48,965 nt of DNA from Lachnospiraceae bacterium (GCA_011959105.1 BLLU01000008.1:1-48965); one strand, 5' to 3'; shown: positions 1 to 8,313, counted from the first letter of the stretch. Numbers and translations: made by a program. Notes: generated by a model not told the origin, from the sequence alone.

Positions 1-365
1 AACAGAATGGAGTGTTACGCAATAGGGCTTGAAAAGGCTTGATTTTTAAGGCGTTGCAGACGCGAAAATCCACAGGGTAAGGGTTTTTATACTACCTACC
101 CACGAAAACGGCTTCTAACCGTCCACAGGCGCGTTTTGCGCCCCTTTTCCTGCCCGTTTCCCGCCGCGCCGAAAAGTTTTGCGTCAATAACTTAAAAAAG
201 CACTTGACAAAACGCTTCATGGCAGGCATGTCCATGCTGATCGTCAGTGCGTCAAATATAAAGGCCAATTCGGTCTCCGCCATGAAAGTAAAACATGCTC
301 TGGAAAGGTAACATCATGTATTTGGGCTTTGGACAGGGGATTATGGATCTCCATGGAGGATGCAT
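1..365. other. Leading non-coding stretch before the MerR gene
   Basis: No gene is supported here. A 63-codon minus-strand frame at 92-283 exists but has no convincing ribosome site and no domain I recognise. A TTGACA box is present at 204-209, but no good -10 follows at the usual distance, so no promoter for the downstream regulator is called. The stretch is a mix of AT-rich and GC-rich blocks and could be the edge of a mobile or recombined segment; that last point is a guess. Confidence 0.4.
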
Positions 366-836
366 ATGAAAAAGGAACTCATGCTGATCGGGGAAATCGC
401 GGACTTTTTCGGGGTTTCCAGGAAAGCCATCCGCCTTTATGAAAAGAAAGGCATTATTAAGCCTGTGGAGGTGGACGCTCAAAACGGATACAGATATTAC
501 AGCGCCGCCCAGGTACAGCAGCTAAACGCGCTGTTGGAACTCAAGGCATTGGGCTTTTCACTGGAAGAAATCAAGTCCGTTCTGGACGGGGATACCACCA
601 AAGAAGGGCTGCAGGAAGCTCTGGCAAAAAAGCGGCAGGCATGGCAGGAAGCCATGGAAACAGCCAGATATAAGTCGGCATGTCTGGAGAACATTCTGAG
701 TAATCTGCGCAATTCCCGGGATGCAGACAAGCTGACGGAACTGACCGACGACGAGAGGGCATGGCTTCTGGTAAAAATGGTGTGCATCGAGGATGTGAGG
801 GCGCAAAAAGCACTGAGTGAGGCGCTGTGGCTGTAA
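366..836 (+). CDS. MerR-family transcriptional regulator
   Basis: DNA-binding regulator of the MerR family, about 156 residues. The N-terminal winged helix-turn-helix is clear: residues for IGEIADFFGVSRKAIRLYEKKG are followed by NGYRYYSAAQVQQL, the signature of the MerR recognition helix and wing. A coiled-coil dimerisation helix follows (roughly residues 70-115). There is only a short acidic tail rather than a full effector domain, so the ligand cannot be guessed. The ATG at 366 is preferred over the ATG at 360 because GGAGG at 355-359 is correctly spaced from it and would be too close to 360. It converges on the RpiR gene with only 11 bases between stop codons. Its target is unknown; nothing ties it to the sialic acid genes beyond position. 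Confidence 0.85.
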   Translation: MKKELMLIGEIADFFGVSRKAIRLYEKKGIIKPVEVDAQNGYRYYSAAQVQQLNALLELKALGFSLEEIKSVLDGDTTKEGLQEALAKKRQAWQEAMETARYKSACLENILSNLRNSRDADKLTELTDDERAWLLVKMVCIEDVRAQKALSEALWL

Positions 837-847
837 CATGGAGTTTA

Positions 848-1705
848 TTACAGCAGCTTCCGGGTGATGGCTTCGGCTGTGGAAGAGCGGGCCCCGGCAT
901 AGAATTCAGGATTGCGCTTGCAGAAAAGGTAAAACAGGCATTCGATCAGGAAGAGCTGCCCCATCTTGGCGGCCACGGAACCGGACTGAAGGGGGCTTTC
1001 GTTGTAGCCGCAGAGAAGCACCACATCCGCGAATTCAGTGGCCCGGGACTTGGGAAAATGGGTGATCAATATCACCGATACATGTTGCTTTTTCGCAATG
1101 TGCATAATATCCTCCATATCCCTGGTGGACCCGGAATAGGAGAAAAAGAGGATAACATCTCTCTCTGATGCCAGAGCAATCTGAAGAGCCTGCATATGGG
1201 AATCCTCCACATGTACAAAGCGGGAGGTGGCAGTGGAGAAACGGGCCCAGGCTTCCATGGCCATGACCATGCTGCTTCCCTGACCGAAACAGAACACCCG
1301 GTCCGCGCCGGAGAGAAGATCCACCGCTCTGGAAATCTCGTTCTCGTCCAAAAGTTCCATGGTCTCATTCAGGGAGAGGACGTTGGCGGCGTGCAGTTTG
1401 CCGAAAATGCTGCCCGGCGAATCCTCGGAGGTGATGGTTTCGGAGGATTCCAGCGGTTCGCCCATATCCGTGACATAGGCCGCCTTGGCCAGGGCCAGCT
1501 TCAGATCGTTGTAGCCGGACAGCCCCAGGCTGTGACTGAAGCGGGTAATGGAAGCCTCCGACACGCCGCTGTTTTCCGCCAGGCTGGAGATGGACAGATA
1601 CTGGGTGTCATGGGCGTTGGCAAAGATGTAATCCGCCAGCCTTTTCCCGGAGCGGGTAAGAGAATGATACTGCTCCGTAATCTGTTCCAATATATTTCCG
1701 GCCAT
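848..1705 (-). CDS. RpiR/MurR-family regulator with SIS domain (NanR-like)
   Basis: Predicted transcriptional regulator of the adjacent amino sugar genes, 285 residues. The N-terminal RpiR helix-turn-helix (about residues 1-75) contains SISSLAENSGVSEASITRFS. The C-terminal SIS sugar-phosphate isomerase fold (about 115-255) includes FGQGSSMVMAMEAWARF and FFSYSGSTRDM, the usual phosphosugar-binding serines. The family senses phosphosugars such as ManNAc-6-P or GlcNAc-6-P. The start is set by GGGGAGG eight bases upstream, lying inside the end of the ROK gene; a longer open frame continues upstream but is only a shadow of that kinase. It is the last gene of the nagB-nagA-kinase-regulator unit. 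Likely operators are the AT-rich palindromes between nagB and the transporter gene; that link is inference. Confidence 0.88.
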   Translation of the reverse strand: MAGNILEQITEQYHSLTRSGKRLADYIFANAHDTQYLSISSLAENSGVSEASITRFSHSLGLSGYNDLKLALAKAAYVTDMGEPLESSETITSEDSPGSIFGKLHAANVLSLNETMELLDENEISRAVDLLSGADRVFCFGQGSSMVMAMEAWARFSTATSRFVHVEDSHMQALQIALASERDVILFFSYSGSTRDMEDIMHIAKKQHVSVILITHFPKSRATEFADVVLLCGYNESPLQSGSVAAKMGQLFLIECLFYLFCKRNPEFYAGARSSTAEAITRKLL

Positions 1706-1710
1706 GCCAA

Positions 1711-2595
1711 TCACCTCCCCTGTTCCAGAACAGCCGCTCCCAGCATACCGGCGCGGTTGCCCAGTTCTGTTTTTTGTACTTTCACATGCCGAAAAGACGG
1801 CATGATATTCCGGTACAATGTCTCCCTGATCTGCTCCGTCACATAGGATTGTTCCATGACGCCGCCTCCCAGAAGGATGCAGGAGGGATTCAGCATATGT
1901 ACGATGGTGGTGAGGCCATACACGATTTCTATGATCCACCGATCCACAAGCTGCCGGACAGGGGGCTCTTCCATGCGCTGGAAGATCAGCCGCCCGTTCG
2001 ACAGGGCGGGATCTAGCTTCCTGGCATCGTTTACCAGGGCGGTGGTGGAGGCATATTTTTCGTAACATCCTGAAAACAGATCCTGCCCGGCATTGCGCTG
2101 CTCGGGATGGGTGACCATGGCACCGAATTCCCCGGCGGAGAAACTACTGCCGGAGAACAGTTTTCCGCCGGTAAAGATCGCGCCGCCCACCCCTGTGCCA
2201 TAAGTCAGGCAGACGAAATCGGAGTGTTCTCTGCCCGCGCCGAAAGCGGCTTCACCGATGGCGGCAGCGTTGACATCGTTTTCCACGGCGGTGGGCACCT
2301 GGAATTCCTGTTCCATGATATCTTTCAGAGGGGTATTCGTGTAGTCGGGGATGTTTGCGTTGGCATAGAGGATGCGGCCCCGGACAGGGTCAACCTGTCC
2401 GGCGGTGCTGATACCGATGCGCTGAAAGGGATGGCGCTGCCGGTAGTCCGCAATCAGTTCTTTGGCCCGTTCCACCACATGGGGGCCGCCCTGCTTTGCC
2501 TCTGTGGGTATTTCCCTGATTTCCGTCAACTTGCCGTCCGTATATAGGCCGGACTTGATGGCCGTGCCGCCTATGTCAAGAACCATTGTAGTCAT
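1711..2595 (-). CDS. nanK: ROK-family sugar kinase, probable N-acetylmannosamine kinase
   Basis: Likely phosphorylates ManNAc to ManNAc-6-P, the step between the NanA and NanE reactions encoded nearby. 294 residues. The phosphate-1 loop is DIGGTAIKSG at the N-terminus. The catalytic region ENDVNAAAIGEAAFGAG and the GTGVGGAIF phosphate-2 motif are intact, as is LLGGGV near the C-terminus. The usual ROK zinc motif (CxCGxxGCxE) is replaced by a stretch with a single cysteine (GQDLFSGCYEKYAS), as in some Gram-positive sialic acid ROK kinases. Assignment to ManNAc rather than glucose or GlcNAc rests on context. A GGAGG ribosome site precedes the start, and the stop lies 5 bases from the regulator start. 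Confidence 0.82.
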   Translation of the reverse strand: MTTMVLDIGGTAIKSGLYTDGKLTEIREIPTEAKQGGPHVVERAKELIADYRQRHPFQRIGISTAGQVDPVRGRILYANANIPDYTNTPLKDIMEQEFQVPTAVENDVNAAAIGEAAFGAGREHSDFVCLTYGTGVGGAIFTGGKLFSGSSFSAGEFGAMVTHPEQRNAGQDLFSGCYEKYASTTALVNDARKLDPALSNGRLIFQRMEEPPVRQLVDRWIIEIVYGLTTIVHMLNPSCILLGGGVMEQSYVTEQIRETLYRNIMPSFRHVKVQKTELGNRAGMLGAAVLEQGR

Positions 2596-2630
2596 AACAA
2601 TCCTCCGTAGTGGAATTTTGCGCTGTGCCT

Positions 2631-3767
2631 TTATAAACTGACAGAATGGTGTAAAACCGCTTTCAGTTCCAAATCCTGATCCAGAATCACCACATTGGCA
2701 TATTTGCCGGGAGTGAGGCTTCCGTATTCATCGTAGATGCCTGCTGCTCTGGCAGAATTGACGGCGGCGCATTTTACTGCGCTGGCCAGAGGGATTCCCA
2801 TGGTTCGAACGGCGGTGCGCACACAGTCCATAAGATTGGTTACGGAGCCGGCGATGGTGCCGTCCTCCAGGATGGCCAGATTGCCCCGGACCAATACCGA
2901 TTGTCCTCCCAGGTCATACCGGCCATCTTCCAGGCCCGCGGCTCTCATACTGTCGCTGATCATTACGATTCTGTCATCCCCGAATATTTGGAAGGTGGCC
3001 CGCACCACCGACGGATGGACATGCACGCCGTCGCATATGAGTTCTACCATGCAGCGGCTGTCATCGGCGGCGGCGCCGATGGGGCCTGGCGCCCGGTGGC
3101 TGAAGGGCATCATTGCGTTGTACATATGGGTCAGTTGGGAGGCCCCGCAGGCGAGCGCTTCCCGGGCAGTGTCATAGTCGGCGGCGGTGTGGGCAATGGA
3201 GATGTGCACACTGCTGCAGGCCTCCCGGATAAAATCCATGGCTCCCGGCGTCTCGGGAGCGACTGCCACTGTGCGGATCAGACCGCCGGATGCCTCCTGC
3301 AGACGCTCCAACATACCCATGTCCGCAGGCCGGATGTATTTCTCGTTCTGGGCGCCCTTTTTGGCGGCGCTGATAAAAGGTCCCTCCAGATACAGCCCGC
3401 AGAGATCCGCGCCTCCTGAGTGGGAATAGTCCCTTGCGCTGCGGCAGATCTGCGTTAATACTTCCTCCGGCATGGTCATGGTGGTGGGGGTGATGGAAGT
3501 CACACCCTGGCGCAGTTCATATTCGGCTATGGTCTGCAGGGCTTCCACGGTGCCGTCACAGCAGTCGCTTCCCATGCAGCCGTGGAAGTGGACATCGGTG
3601 AGTCCGGGGATCACATATCCTCCCGCCGCGTCCGTCAGGCTTTCTTCCCCGGAGGCTTCCCGGTACGCTTCCTCCGTCACGATCCGTTCATCCAGCATAT
3701 ATACGGATGCCGGCTTGAAAGAGCCCTCCTCCTGAAAGACAAGTCCGTTTATGATCTTATGCTTCAT
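2631..3767 (-). CDS. nagA: N-acetylglucosamine-6-phosphate deacetylase
   Basis: Hydrolyses GlcNAc-6-P to glucosamine-6-P and acetate in the cytosol. 378 residues, normal for the family. An amidohydrolase fold is visible: the metal motif HFHGCMG near residue 61, the YLEGPF loop with the metal-binding glutamate, and the histidines of SIAHTAADYD and QLTHMYNAMMPFSHR, followed by ICDGVHVHP and the catalytic-aspartate region MISDSMRAAGL. It lies between nagB and the ROK kinase on the same strand, 140 bases after nagB with a strong stem-loop between them. An AGAAGGGAT ribosome site precedes the ATG. Confidence 0.95.
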   Translation of the reverse strand: MKHKIINGLVFQEEGSFKPASVYMLDERIVTEEAYREASGEESLTDAAGGYVIPGLTDVHFHGCMGSDCCDGTVEALQTIAEYELRQGVTSITPTTMTMPEEVLTQICRSARDYSHSGGADLCGLYLEGPFISAAKKGAQNEKYIRPADMGMLERLQEASGGLIRTVAVAPETPGAMDFIREACSSVHISIAHTAADYDTAREALACGASQLTHMYNAMMPFSHRAPGPIGAAADDSRCMVELICDGVHVHPSVVRATFQIFGDDRIVMISDSMRAAGLEDGRYDLGGQSVLVRGNLAILEDGTIAGSVTNLMDCVRTAVRTMGIPLASAVKCAAVNSARAAGIYDEYGSLTPGKYANVVILDQDLELKAVLHHSVSL

Positions 3768-3798
3768 ATTTCAATCCCTTCTGAAATCATCGTTTTGC

Positions 3799-3840
3799 GT
3801 CTCCCCTGCAGGCACACAATGCGGCGCCAGCAGGGGAGAC
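3799..3840 (-). other. Intercistronic stem-loop between nagB and nagA
   Basis: The arms GTCTCCCCTGC (3799-3809) and GCAGGGGAGAC (3830-3840) are a perfect 11-bp inverted repeat with a 20-base loop. No T-run follows on the minus strand, so it does not look like a rho-independent terminator. It more likely acts as a processing or stability element separating nagB from nagA. Confidence 0.6.
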
Positions 3841-3907
3841 TGTTCCGTTTTTGGCGGCTTCCTGTTATTTTACAGAAAGCAGGCAATGTGGTTTTCCGTG
3901 ACGCAGC

Positions 3908-4657
3908 CTACAGCTGGCCGGACAGGGGCAAATCGCACTGCGAAAGCGCCGCCTCGTCTGCTACCAGGATGACGCCGGGGTGGAGCTGCAGGACAGAGGC
4001 CGGAACCCTGGGGGTTATAGGGCCGAAAAAGGCGTTTTTCACAATTTCCGCTTTATCCTGTCCGGCTACCAGCAACAGGATATTGCGGGCGGACATAATG
4101 GTTCCGATGCCCATGGTGTATGCCTGGCGGGGTACTTCCTCCTCCGAGTCGAAGAAGCGCCGGTTTGCCTGGATTGTACGTTCCGACAATGTGACGCAGT
4201 GGGTCTCCTTCTCGAAGATATCCCCCGGCTCGTTGAAGCCGATATGCCCGTTATGACCCAGCCCCAGAAGCTGGAGATCCGCCGGGCCCACGGCGCGCAG
4301 AATCTCGTTGTATTTCCGGCAGGCCGCCTGGCTGTCAGCTTCCATACCATCGGGGACATAGGTCATGCGTTTGTCTATATTCACTTTATTGAACAGGTTT
4401 TCATCCATGAAATAGCGGTAACTTTGGGAATTGTCCGGTGAGATCCCCTTATATTCGTCCAAGTTGACTGTGGTGACCCGGGAGAAGTCCAGATCTCCCT
4501 CCTGATTCATCTGTACAAGCCGGCGGTAGGCGCCTATGGGCGTGGAGCCTGTGGCAAGACCCAACACGCAGTCCGGCTTCATGATGACCTGCGCGGCGAT
4601 AAGGTTTGCGGCCTTCCGGCTCATGTCATCGTAGTCCCTGGTTTTGTAAATTTTCAT
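3908..4657 (-). CDS. nagB: Glucosamine-6-phosphate deaminase
   Basis: Converts glucosamine-6-P to fructose-6-P and ammonia, the last step of the route into glycolysis. 249 residues, typical of the short Gram-positive form lacking the allosteric C-terminal extension. The phosphate-binding loop LGLATGSTP, the NLDEY motif and GLGHNGHIGFNEP with its catalytic histidine are all present. It is the first gene of the minus-strand amino sugar unit; GGGAGG precedes the ATG. A good promoter (TTGAAA, 17 bases, TATACT) lies about 70 bases upstream. Confidence 0.95.
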   Translation of the reverse strand: MKIYKTRDYDDMSRKAANLIAAQVIMKPDCVLGLATGSTPIGAYRRLVQMNQEGDLDFSRVTTVNLDEYKGISPDNSQSYRYFMDENLFNKVNIDKRMTYVPDGMEADSQAACRKYNEILRAVGPADLQLLGLGHNGHIGFNEPGDIFEKETHCVTLSERTIQANRRFFDSEEEVPRQAYTMGIGTIMSARNILLLVAGQDKAEIVKNAFFGPITPRVPASVLQLHPGVILVADEAALSQCDLPLSGQL

Positions 4658-4726
4658 GATTCCTCCCGTTCTGCCGCAGAGGCGGCGCTGTTTGATAAAT
4701 CTCTTTACAAATGGAAAATCATGTAT

Positions 4727-4755
4727 AGTATATCATACTTTCCGGATTCTTTCAA
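4727..4755 (-). promoter_or_regulatory. Promoter of the nagB-nagA-kinase-regulator unit
   Basis: On the minus strand TTGAAA (4750-4755) and TATACT (4727-4732) are separated by exactly 17 bases. It faces nagB and lies back-to-back with the plus-strand promoter of the binding-protein gene. Confidence 0.7.
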
Positions 4756-4790
4756 TGATGATGTTAATCATTTTCAAAATTTAAAAAAGT

Positions 4791-4803
4791 GAAAATAATT
4801 TTC
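4791..4803. promoter_or_regulatory. Candidate RpiR-type operator between divergent promoters
   Basis: GAAAATAATTTTC is a perfect 13-base palindrome just upstream of the plus-strand -35 box. Further ATTTTC/GAAAAT half-sites occur just to its left (about 4770-4796), including ATTTTCA and TGAAAAT arms. Binding by the RpiR-family regulator at 848-1705 is inferred from position only. Confidence 0.45.
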
Positions 4804-4812
4804 AAAAATGTA

Positions 4813-4841
4813 TTGACAAAAGCACAGTGGCCTCTTACAAT
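4813..4841 (+). promoter_or_regulatory. Promoter of the sialic acid uptake and breakdown operon
   Basis: TTGACA (4813-4818), a 17-base spacer and TACAAT (4836-4841) form a near-consensus vegetative promoter about 70 bases ahead of the binding-protein start. Confidence 0.8.
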
Positions 4842-4912
4842 AAATTCACAGTAACTTTTACAGGCTTATCACATGCGATTGAGCCAATCGCACAAAAAGG
4901 AGGATTTGTTTT

Positions 4913-6268
4913 ATGAAGAAGCGTAAAGTCATGGCGTTGGCGCTGAGTTGTCTGATGGTGCTGTCTGTGGCGGCCTGCGGCAAGGACGGGAATCCGGCTA
5001 ATTCGAACCAGGTTCCCGGCAGTACGGGTACGGACGCAGGCACAGGCTCTTCAAGCCAGGAAGTATCCCAGGCGGAAGAGGAGAGCACAGAGGTTACGGA
5101 TATCACCCTGTGGACTTATCCCATCGGCAACTGGGGAGATTCGGCCACGGTGGACGGCCTGATCGCCAGCTTCAATGCGGTACACCCGGAGATCAGAGTG
5201 ACGGTGGAATATCTGGATTACACCAATGGGGACGATCAGGTGAATACAGCCATCGAGGGCAAGCAGGCCCCGGATATTGTATTGGAGGGACCGGAGCGGC
5301 TGGTGGCAAACTGGGGAGCCAAAGGGCTGATGGTAGATCTGGGAGACCTTTGGACGGACGAGGCCAAGGCGGCTATCTATGACTCTGTGGAGAATGCCTG
5401 CCAGAGTAATGAGGGTGTATTTTACGAGTATCCTCTGTGCATGACAGCCCACACCATGGCAGTCAACAGGGATGTATTCGAGGCGGCGGGAGCGCTGCAG
5501 TATCTGGATGAGGCAAACGGAACCTGGACCACGGAGAATTTTATCAAGGCAGTTCAGGCAGTCTACGACAACGGGCAGGCCAATGTGGGAGCCGTGTACT
5601 GCAATGGACAGGGCGGCGACCAGGGAACCCGGGCGCTGGTCAACAATCTGTATGGGGGAACCTTTACCAATCCGGAGCACACGGAGTATACCGCCAACAG
5701 CGAGGAGAATATCAAGGCGCTGCAGCTCTTACTGGATATGGACGGGATCAATTATGACGCGTCCATAGTAGGCGGAGATGAGATCAATATGTTCTGCAAC
5801 GGCACGCTGGCCATGGCCTTCTGCTGGAATGTATCTCAGGAGAAAAACAATCTGGACAAGATCGGATTTGATGTGCTGCCCATGGCGTTCCCCTCAAACG
5901 GCGATCCCAAACTCTGCGGCGGTATCTGGGGATTTGGCATATTCAACAACGGCGATGAGGCGAAGATCGCGGCGGCCAAGACCTTTATCGACTTCATGGC
6001 CAATGACCCCACCCAGGCAGTGGAGAGTGTAAAGGCCTCCAACTACTGGCCCGTAAAAGATCTGGGCAATATCTACGAAGGGGACGAACTGATGACGGAA
6101 TACGCCAAGTTTGTTCCTTACATGGGCGATTATTACCAGGTGGTAGGCGGCTGGGCGGAAGCCCGCACCGCGTGGTGGAATATGCTGCAGCAGATCGGCG
6201 CCGGAACGGAAGTAAAGACTGCCGTGGAGGAATTTGTGACAGCGGCAAACCAGGCCGCGGCAAAGTAA
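4913..6268 (+). CDS. ABC transporter solute-binding lipoprotein, probable sialic acid importer
   Basis: Extracellular receptor of a carbohydrate ABC importer, 451 residues. The signal peptide ends in a lipobox (LSVAAC, cysteine near residue 22), followed by a Ser/Gly/Glu-rich linker to about residue 60. The rest is a family-1 solute-binding fold: TLWTYPIGNWGDSATVDGLI at the start of the domain, the AIEGKQAPDIVLEGPERL segment, and a conserved C-terminal NYWPVKDL region. It is the first gene of the plus-strand operon; AAGGAGG precedes the ATG. Because the next genes are NanA and NanE, the ligand is probably N-acetylneuraminate. ManNAc or a sialoside cannot be excluded from sequence alone. Confidence 0.85.
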   Translation: MKKRKVMALALSCLMVLSVAACGKDGNPANSNQVPGSTGTDAGTGSSSQEVSQAEEESTEVTDITLWTYPIGNWGDSATVDGLIASFNAVHPEIRVTVEYLDYTNGDDQVNTAIEGKQAPDIVLEGPERLVANWGAKGLMVDLGDLWTDEAKAAIYDSVENACQSNEGVFYEYPLCMTAHTMAVNRDVFEAAGALQYLDEANGTWTTENFIKAVQAVYDNGQANVGAVYCNGQGGDQGTRALVNNLYGGTFTNPEHTEYTANSEENIKALQLLLDMDGINYDASIVGGDEINMFCNGTLAMAFCWNVSQEKNNLDKIGFDVLPMAFPSNGDPKLCGGIWGFGIFNNGDEAKIAAAKTFIDFMANDPTQAVESVKASNYWPVKDLGNIYEGDELMTEYAKFVPYMGDYYQVVGGWAEARTAWWNMLQQIGAGTEVKTAVEEFVTAANQAAAK

Positions 6269-6309
6269 GATAAGCCAGGCAGAGTCAATTAAAGCATTTC
6301 CTGTGGCTC

Positions 6310-6345
6310 GCGACCCTTCCCAAGGATATCTGCGGGGAGGGTCGC
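6310..6345 (+). other. Stem-loop downstream of the binding-protein gene
   Basis: GCGACCCTTCCC (6310-6321) pairs with GGGGAGGGTCGC (6334-6345), a 12-bp stem with one G-T pair. No T-run follows. A stable hairpin between a binding-protein gene and its permeases commonly protects the upstream message and lets the binding protein be made in excess. Confidence 0.6.
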
Positions 6346-6353
6346 CTGCATAA

Positions 6354-6480
6354 GAGATGCGGAACTTATATCAGCATATCCCCGGAAGGCGCATGGATCG
6401 AGATACGGACGCCTCGGCGGCCGGATCTTGATCGGTGGTAGTATGCGCTGTAGGGGAGATGCGGAACTTATATTAGGAGG
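6354..6480 (+). repeat. Interspersed ~125-bp element, copy A, ending in a ribosome site
   Basis: Begins and ends with the direct repeat GAGATGCGGAACTTATAT (6354-6371 and 6456-6473) and finishes with AGGAGG (6475-6480), the ribosome site of the permease gene. The same element, with anchors at nearly identical spacing (ATGCGGAAC, CAGCATAT, GGACGC, GCGGCC, ATGCGGAACT, GGAGG), recurs at 47485-47612. The inner strand GCATATCCCC (6374-6383) can pair with GGGGAGATGC (6453-6462) immediately before the ribosome site, at 9 of 10 positions. See findings. Confidence 0.7.
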
Positions 6481-6487
6481 AATCCTT

Positions 6488-7390
6488 ATGACAGCAGTAA
6501 ATAAGAATCCCATGAGCAGGGCGCTGGTGCGCAGGGAAACGGTTGCGGGATATGCCTTCATGCTTCCCAGCCTGATATTCTTCCTGGGGTTTGTCATTTA
6601 TCCCATGGTACAGTGCGTCTATACCAGCTTTTTTGACGCAACCATGAACCGCGAGGACATTTTTATAGGCCTGGCCAACTATAAGGAACTGTTCCAAGAC
6701 ACGGTTTTTCTGGGCGCGCTGAAGAACACTGTATTGATAGTGGTGGTCTCCGTCCCCGTGGTCTGTGCCTTTTCCCTTTGGGTAAGTTCCGTGATCTACA
6801 ATCTGAGGGGGCCTGTATGTTCCGCTTTCCGATGTATCTTCTATCTGCCGGTAGTGACCGGCTCCGTGGCCGTCACAGTGGTATGGAAATGGATGTTCAA
6901 CAATTACTACGGCATCTTTAACTATCTGGGGACCAGCACGGGGCTTCTGGAGAAAAATATCAACTGGTTGGGGAACGAAAAGTACGCCATCTGGTGTATC
7001 ATACTGATCCTTCTGACCACCTCGGTGGGGCAGCCCATTGTGCTGTATGTGTCGGCGCTGAACAATGTGGACCAGTCCCTGGTGGAGGCGGCGGAGGTGG
7101 ACGGCGCCGCCAGATTCCAATGCTTCTGGAAGATCAAATGGCCGCAGATCATGCCCACTACACTGTACATACTGGTGATTACCACCATCAACAGCTTCCA
7201 GTGCTTCGCGCTGATCCAGCTATTGACCAGCGGCGGCCCCAACCACAGCACAGACACCATCATGTACTATATCTACTACAATGCGTTTAAACTGTACCGC
7301 TATGGATATGGAAATGCAATGGGTGTGGTGCTGGCCATCATCATCGCCGTGCTTTCCGCCCTGCAGTTTAAAATGGCGGAGAGAAAATAG
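6488..7390 (+). CDS. ABC transporter permease, first subunit (sugar type)
   Basis: Inner membrane subunit of the probable sialic acid importer, 300 residues with six predicted membrane segments. It starts with the typical YAFMLPSLIFFLGFVIYPMV segment. The EAA loop that contacts the ATPase is present (VEAAEVDGAARFQCFWKIKWP). The ATG at 6488 is chosen over an in-frame ATG at 6428 because AGGAGG at 6475-6480 is well spaced and the upstream extension lies inside the repeat element. The 219-base gap after the binding-protein gene is filled by a stem-loop and the element. Confidence 0.9.
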   Translation: MTAVNKNPMSRALVRRETVAGYAFMLPSLIFFLGFVIYPMVQCVYTSFFDATMNREDIFIGLANYKELFQDTVFLGALKNTVLIVVVSVPVVCAFSLWVSSVIYNLRGPVCSAFRCIFYLPVVTGSVAVTVVWKWMFNNYYGIFNYLGTSTGLLEKNINWLGNEKYAIWCIILILLTTSVGQPIVLYVSALNNVDQSLVEAAEVDGAARFQCFWKIKWPQIMPTTLYILVITTINSFQCFALIQLLTSGGPNHSTDTIMYYIYYNAFKLYRYGYGNAMGVVLAIIIAVLSALQFKMAERK

Positions 7391-7407
7391 GGAGGAGGGA
7401 ATAAGCT

Positions 7408-8313
7408 ATGAGACATAAGGGATTTAACCGTTCCGTCTGCTACAAGATCATATCCGTGGCCATTATTGCGGTTCTTGCGTTTACATTCGCGTTCCCCCTG
7501 TATTGGATCATCACGGGTTCCTTTAAGACTTCTGCCGCCATCAATGCCACAACGCCCCAGTGGTGGCCCCGGGAATGGGTGCTGGACAATTACAGGAAAC
7601 TCTTCAGCAGGCAGGTGGCCGCGCTCTGGGAGATACGGATTCCGTTTACGGATATTCATTTCTCCGGGCCCGATGTCCCCGCGGCGGTGAGATGGCTGCT
7701 CAACACCGTGTTTATGGCGGTGGCGTCCATGCTGCTCACCTGTGTCACGGCGGCGATGGCAGGCTATGCGCTGGCCAAGAAACGCTTCGTGGGCCGTACT
7801 CTGGTGTTTTCCCTGATCGTCTGTGCCATGGCATTGCCGAAGCAGGTGATTCTGGTTCCGCTGCTGCGGGAGATGGCGGCGCTGGAACTGTATAATACCA
7901 TATGGGCTGTGATTTTTCCCATAGTGGGCTGGCCCTTCGGCGTATTTTTGATGAAGCAATTCGCAGAGGGGATCCCCGGGGAAATGATGGAGGCCGCCAA
8001 GATCGACGGCGCAGGGGAATGGAAAACCTTTTATACCATTGCGCTGCCGCTTATAAAGCCGGGTATTGGGGCGCTGGCCATCTTTACCTTTATCAATTCG
8101 TGGAATGACTACTTTATGCAGCTGATCATGCTGACCAGCACCAGAAATCTGACCATTTCGCTGGGCATTGCGAAATTGCAGGCGGAAAATGCCATGGACT
8201 TTGGCCTGATCATGGCGGGCGCGTCGCTGGCGGCGGTTCCCATTATCATTATCTTTCTGATTTTCCAGAAGTACTTTACCAAAGGGATCACCATGGGGGC
8301 TGTGAAGGGCTGA
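7408..8313 (+). CDS. ABC transporter permease, second subunit (MalG type)
   Basis: Partner permease of the preceding gene, 301 residues, six predicted membrane segments. The first is VAIIAVLAFTFAFPLYWIITGSF. The EAA loop reads MEAAKIDGAGEWKTFYTIALP. GGGAGG lies ahead of the ATG and the gap to the first permease is 17 bases. No ATP-binding subunit follows; such importers usually share a genome-wide MsmX-type ATPase, so the energy source is presumably encoded elsewhere. Confidence 0.92.
   Translation: MRHKGFNRSVCYKIISVAIIAVLAFTFAFPLYWIITGSFKTSAAINATTPQWWPREWVLDNYRKLFSRQVAALWEIRIPFTDIHFSGPDVPAAVRWLLNTVFMAVASMLLTCVTAAMAGYALAKKRFVGRTLVFSLIVCAMALPKQVILVPLLREMAALELYNTIWAVIFPIVGWPFGVFLMKQFAEGIPGEMMEAAKIDGAGEWKTFYTIALPLIKPGIGALAIFTFINSWNDYFMQLIMLTSTRNLTISLGIAKLQAENAMDFGLIMAGASLAAVPIIIIFLIFQKYFTKGITMGAVKG

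Noticed and set aside
92..283. 63-codon minus-strand frame at the window start
   Set aside because: No ribosome site and no recognised domain; the sequence around it may be a mobile-element edge, but nothing shows it.
3799..3840. Stem-loop between nagB and nagA considered as a terminator
   Set aside because: No T-run follows on the minus strand, and nagA has no separate promoter that I can see.
6354..6480. Copy A of the element considered as an insertion sequence
   Set aside because: Too short, no transposase and direct rather than inverted ends; a non-autonomous repeat or RNA element fits better.
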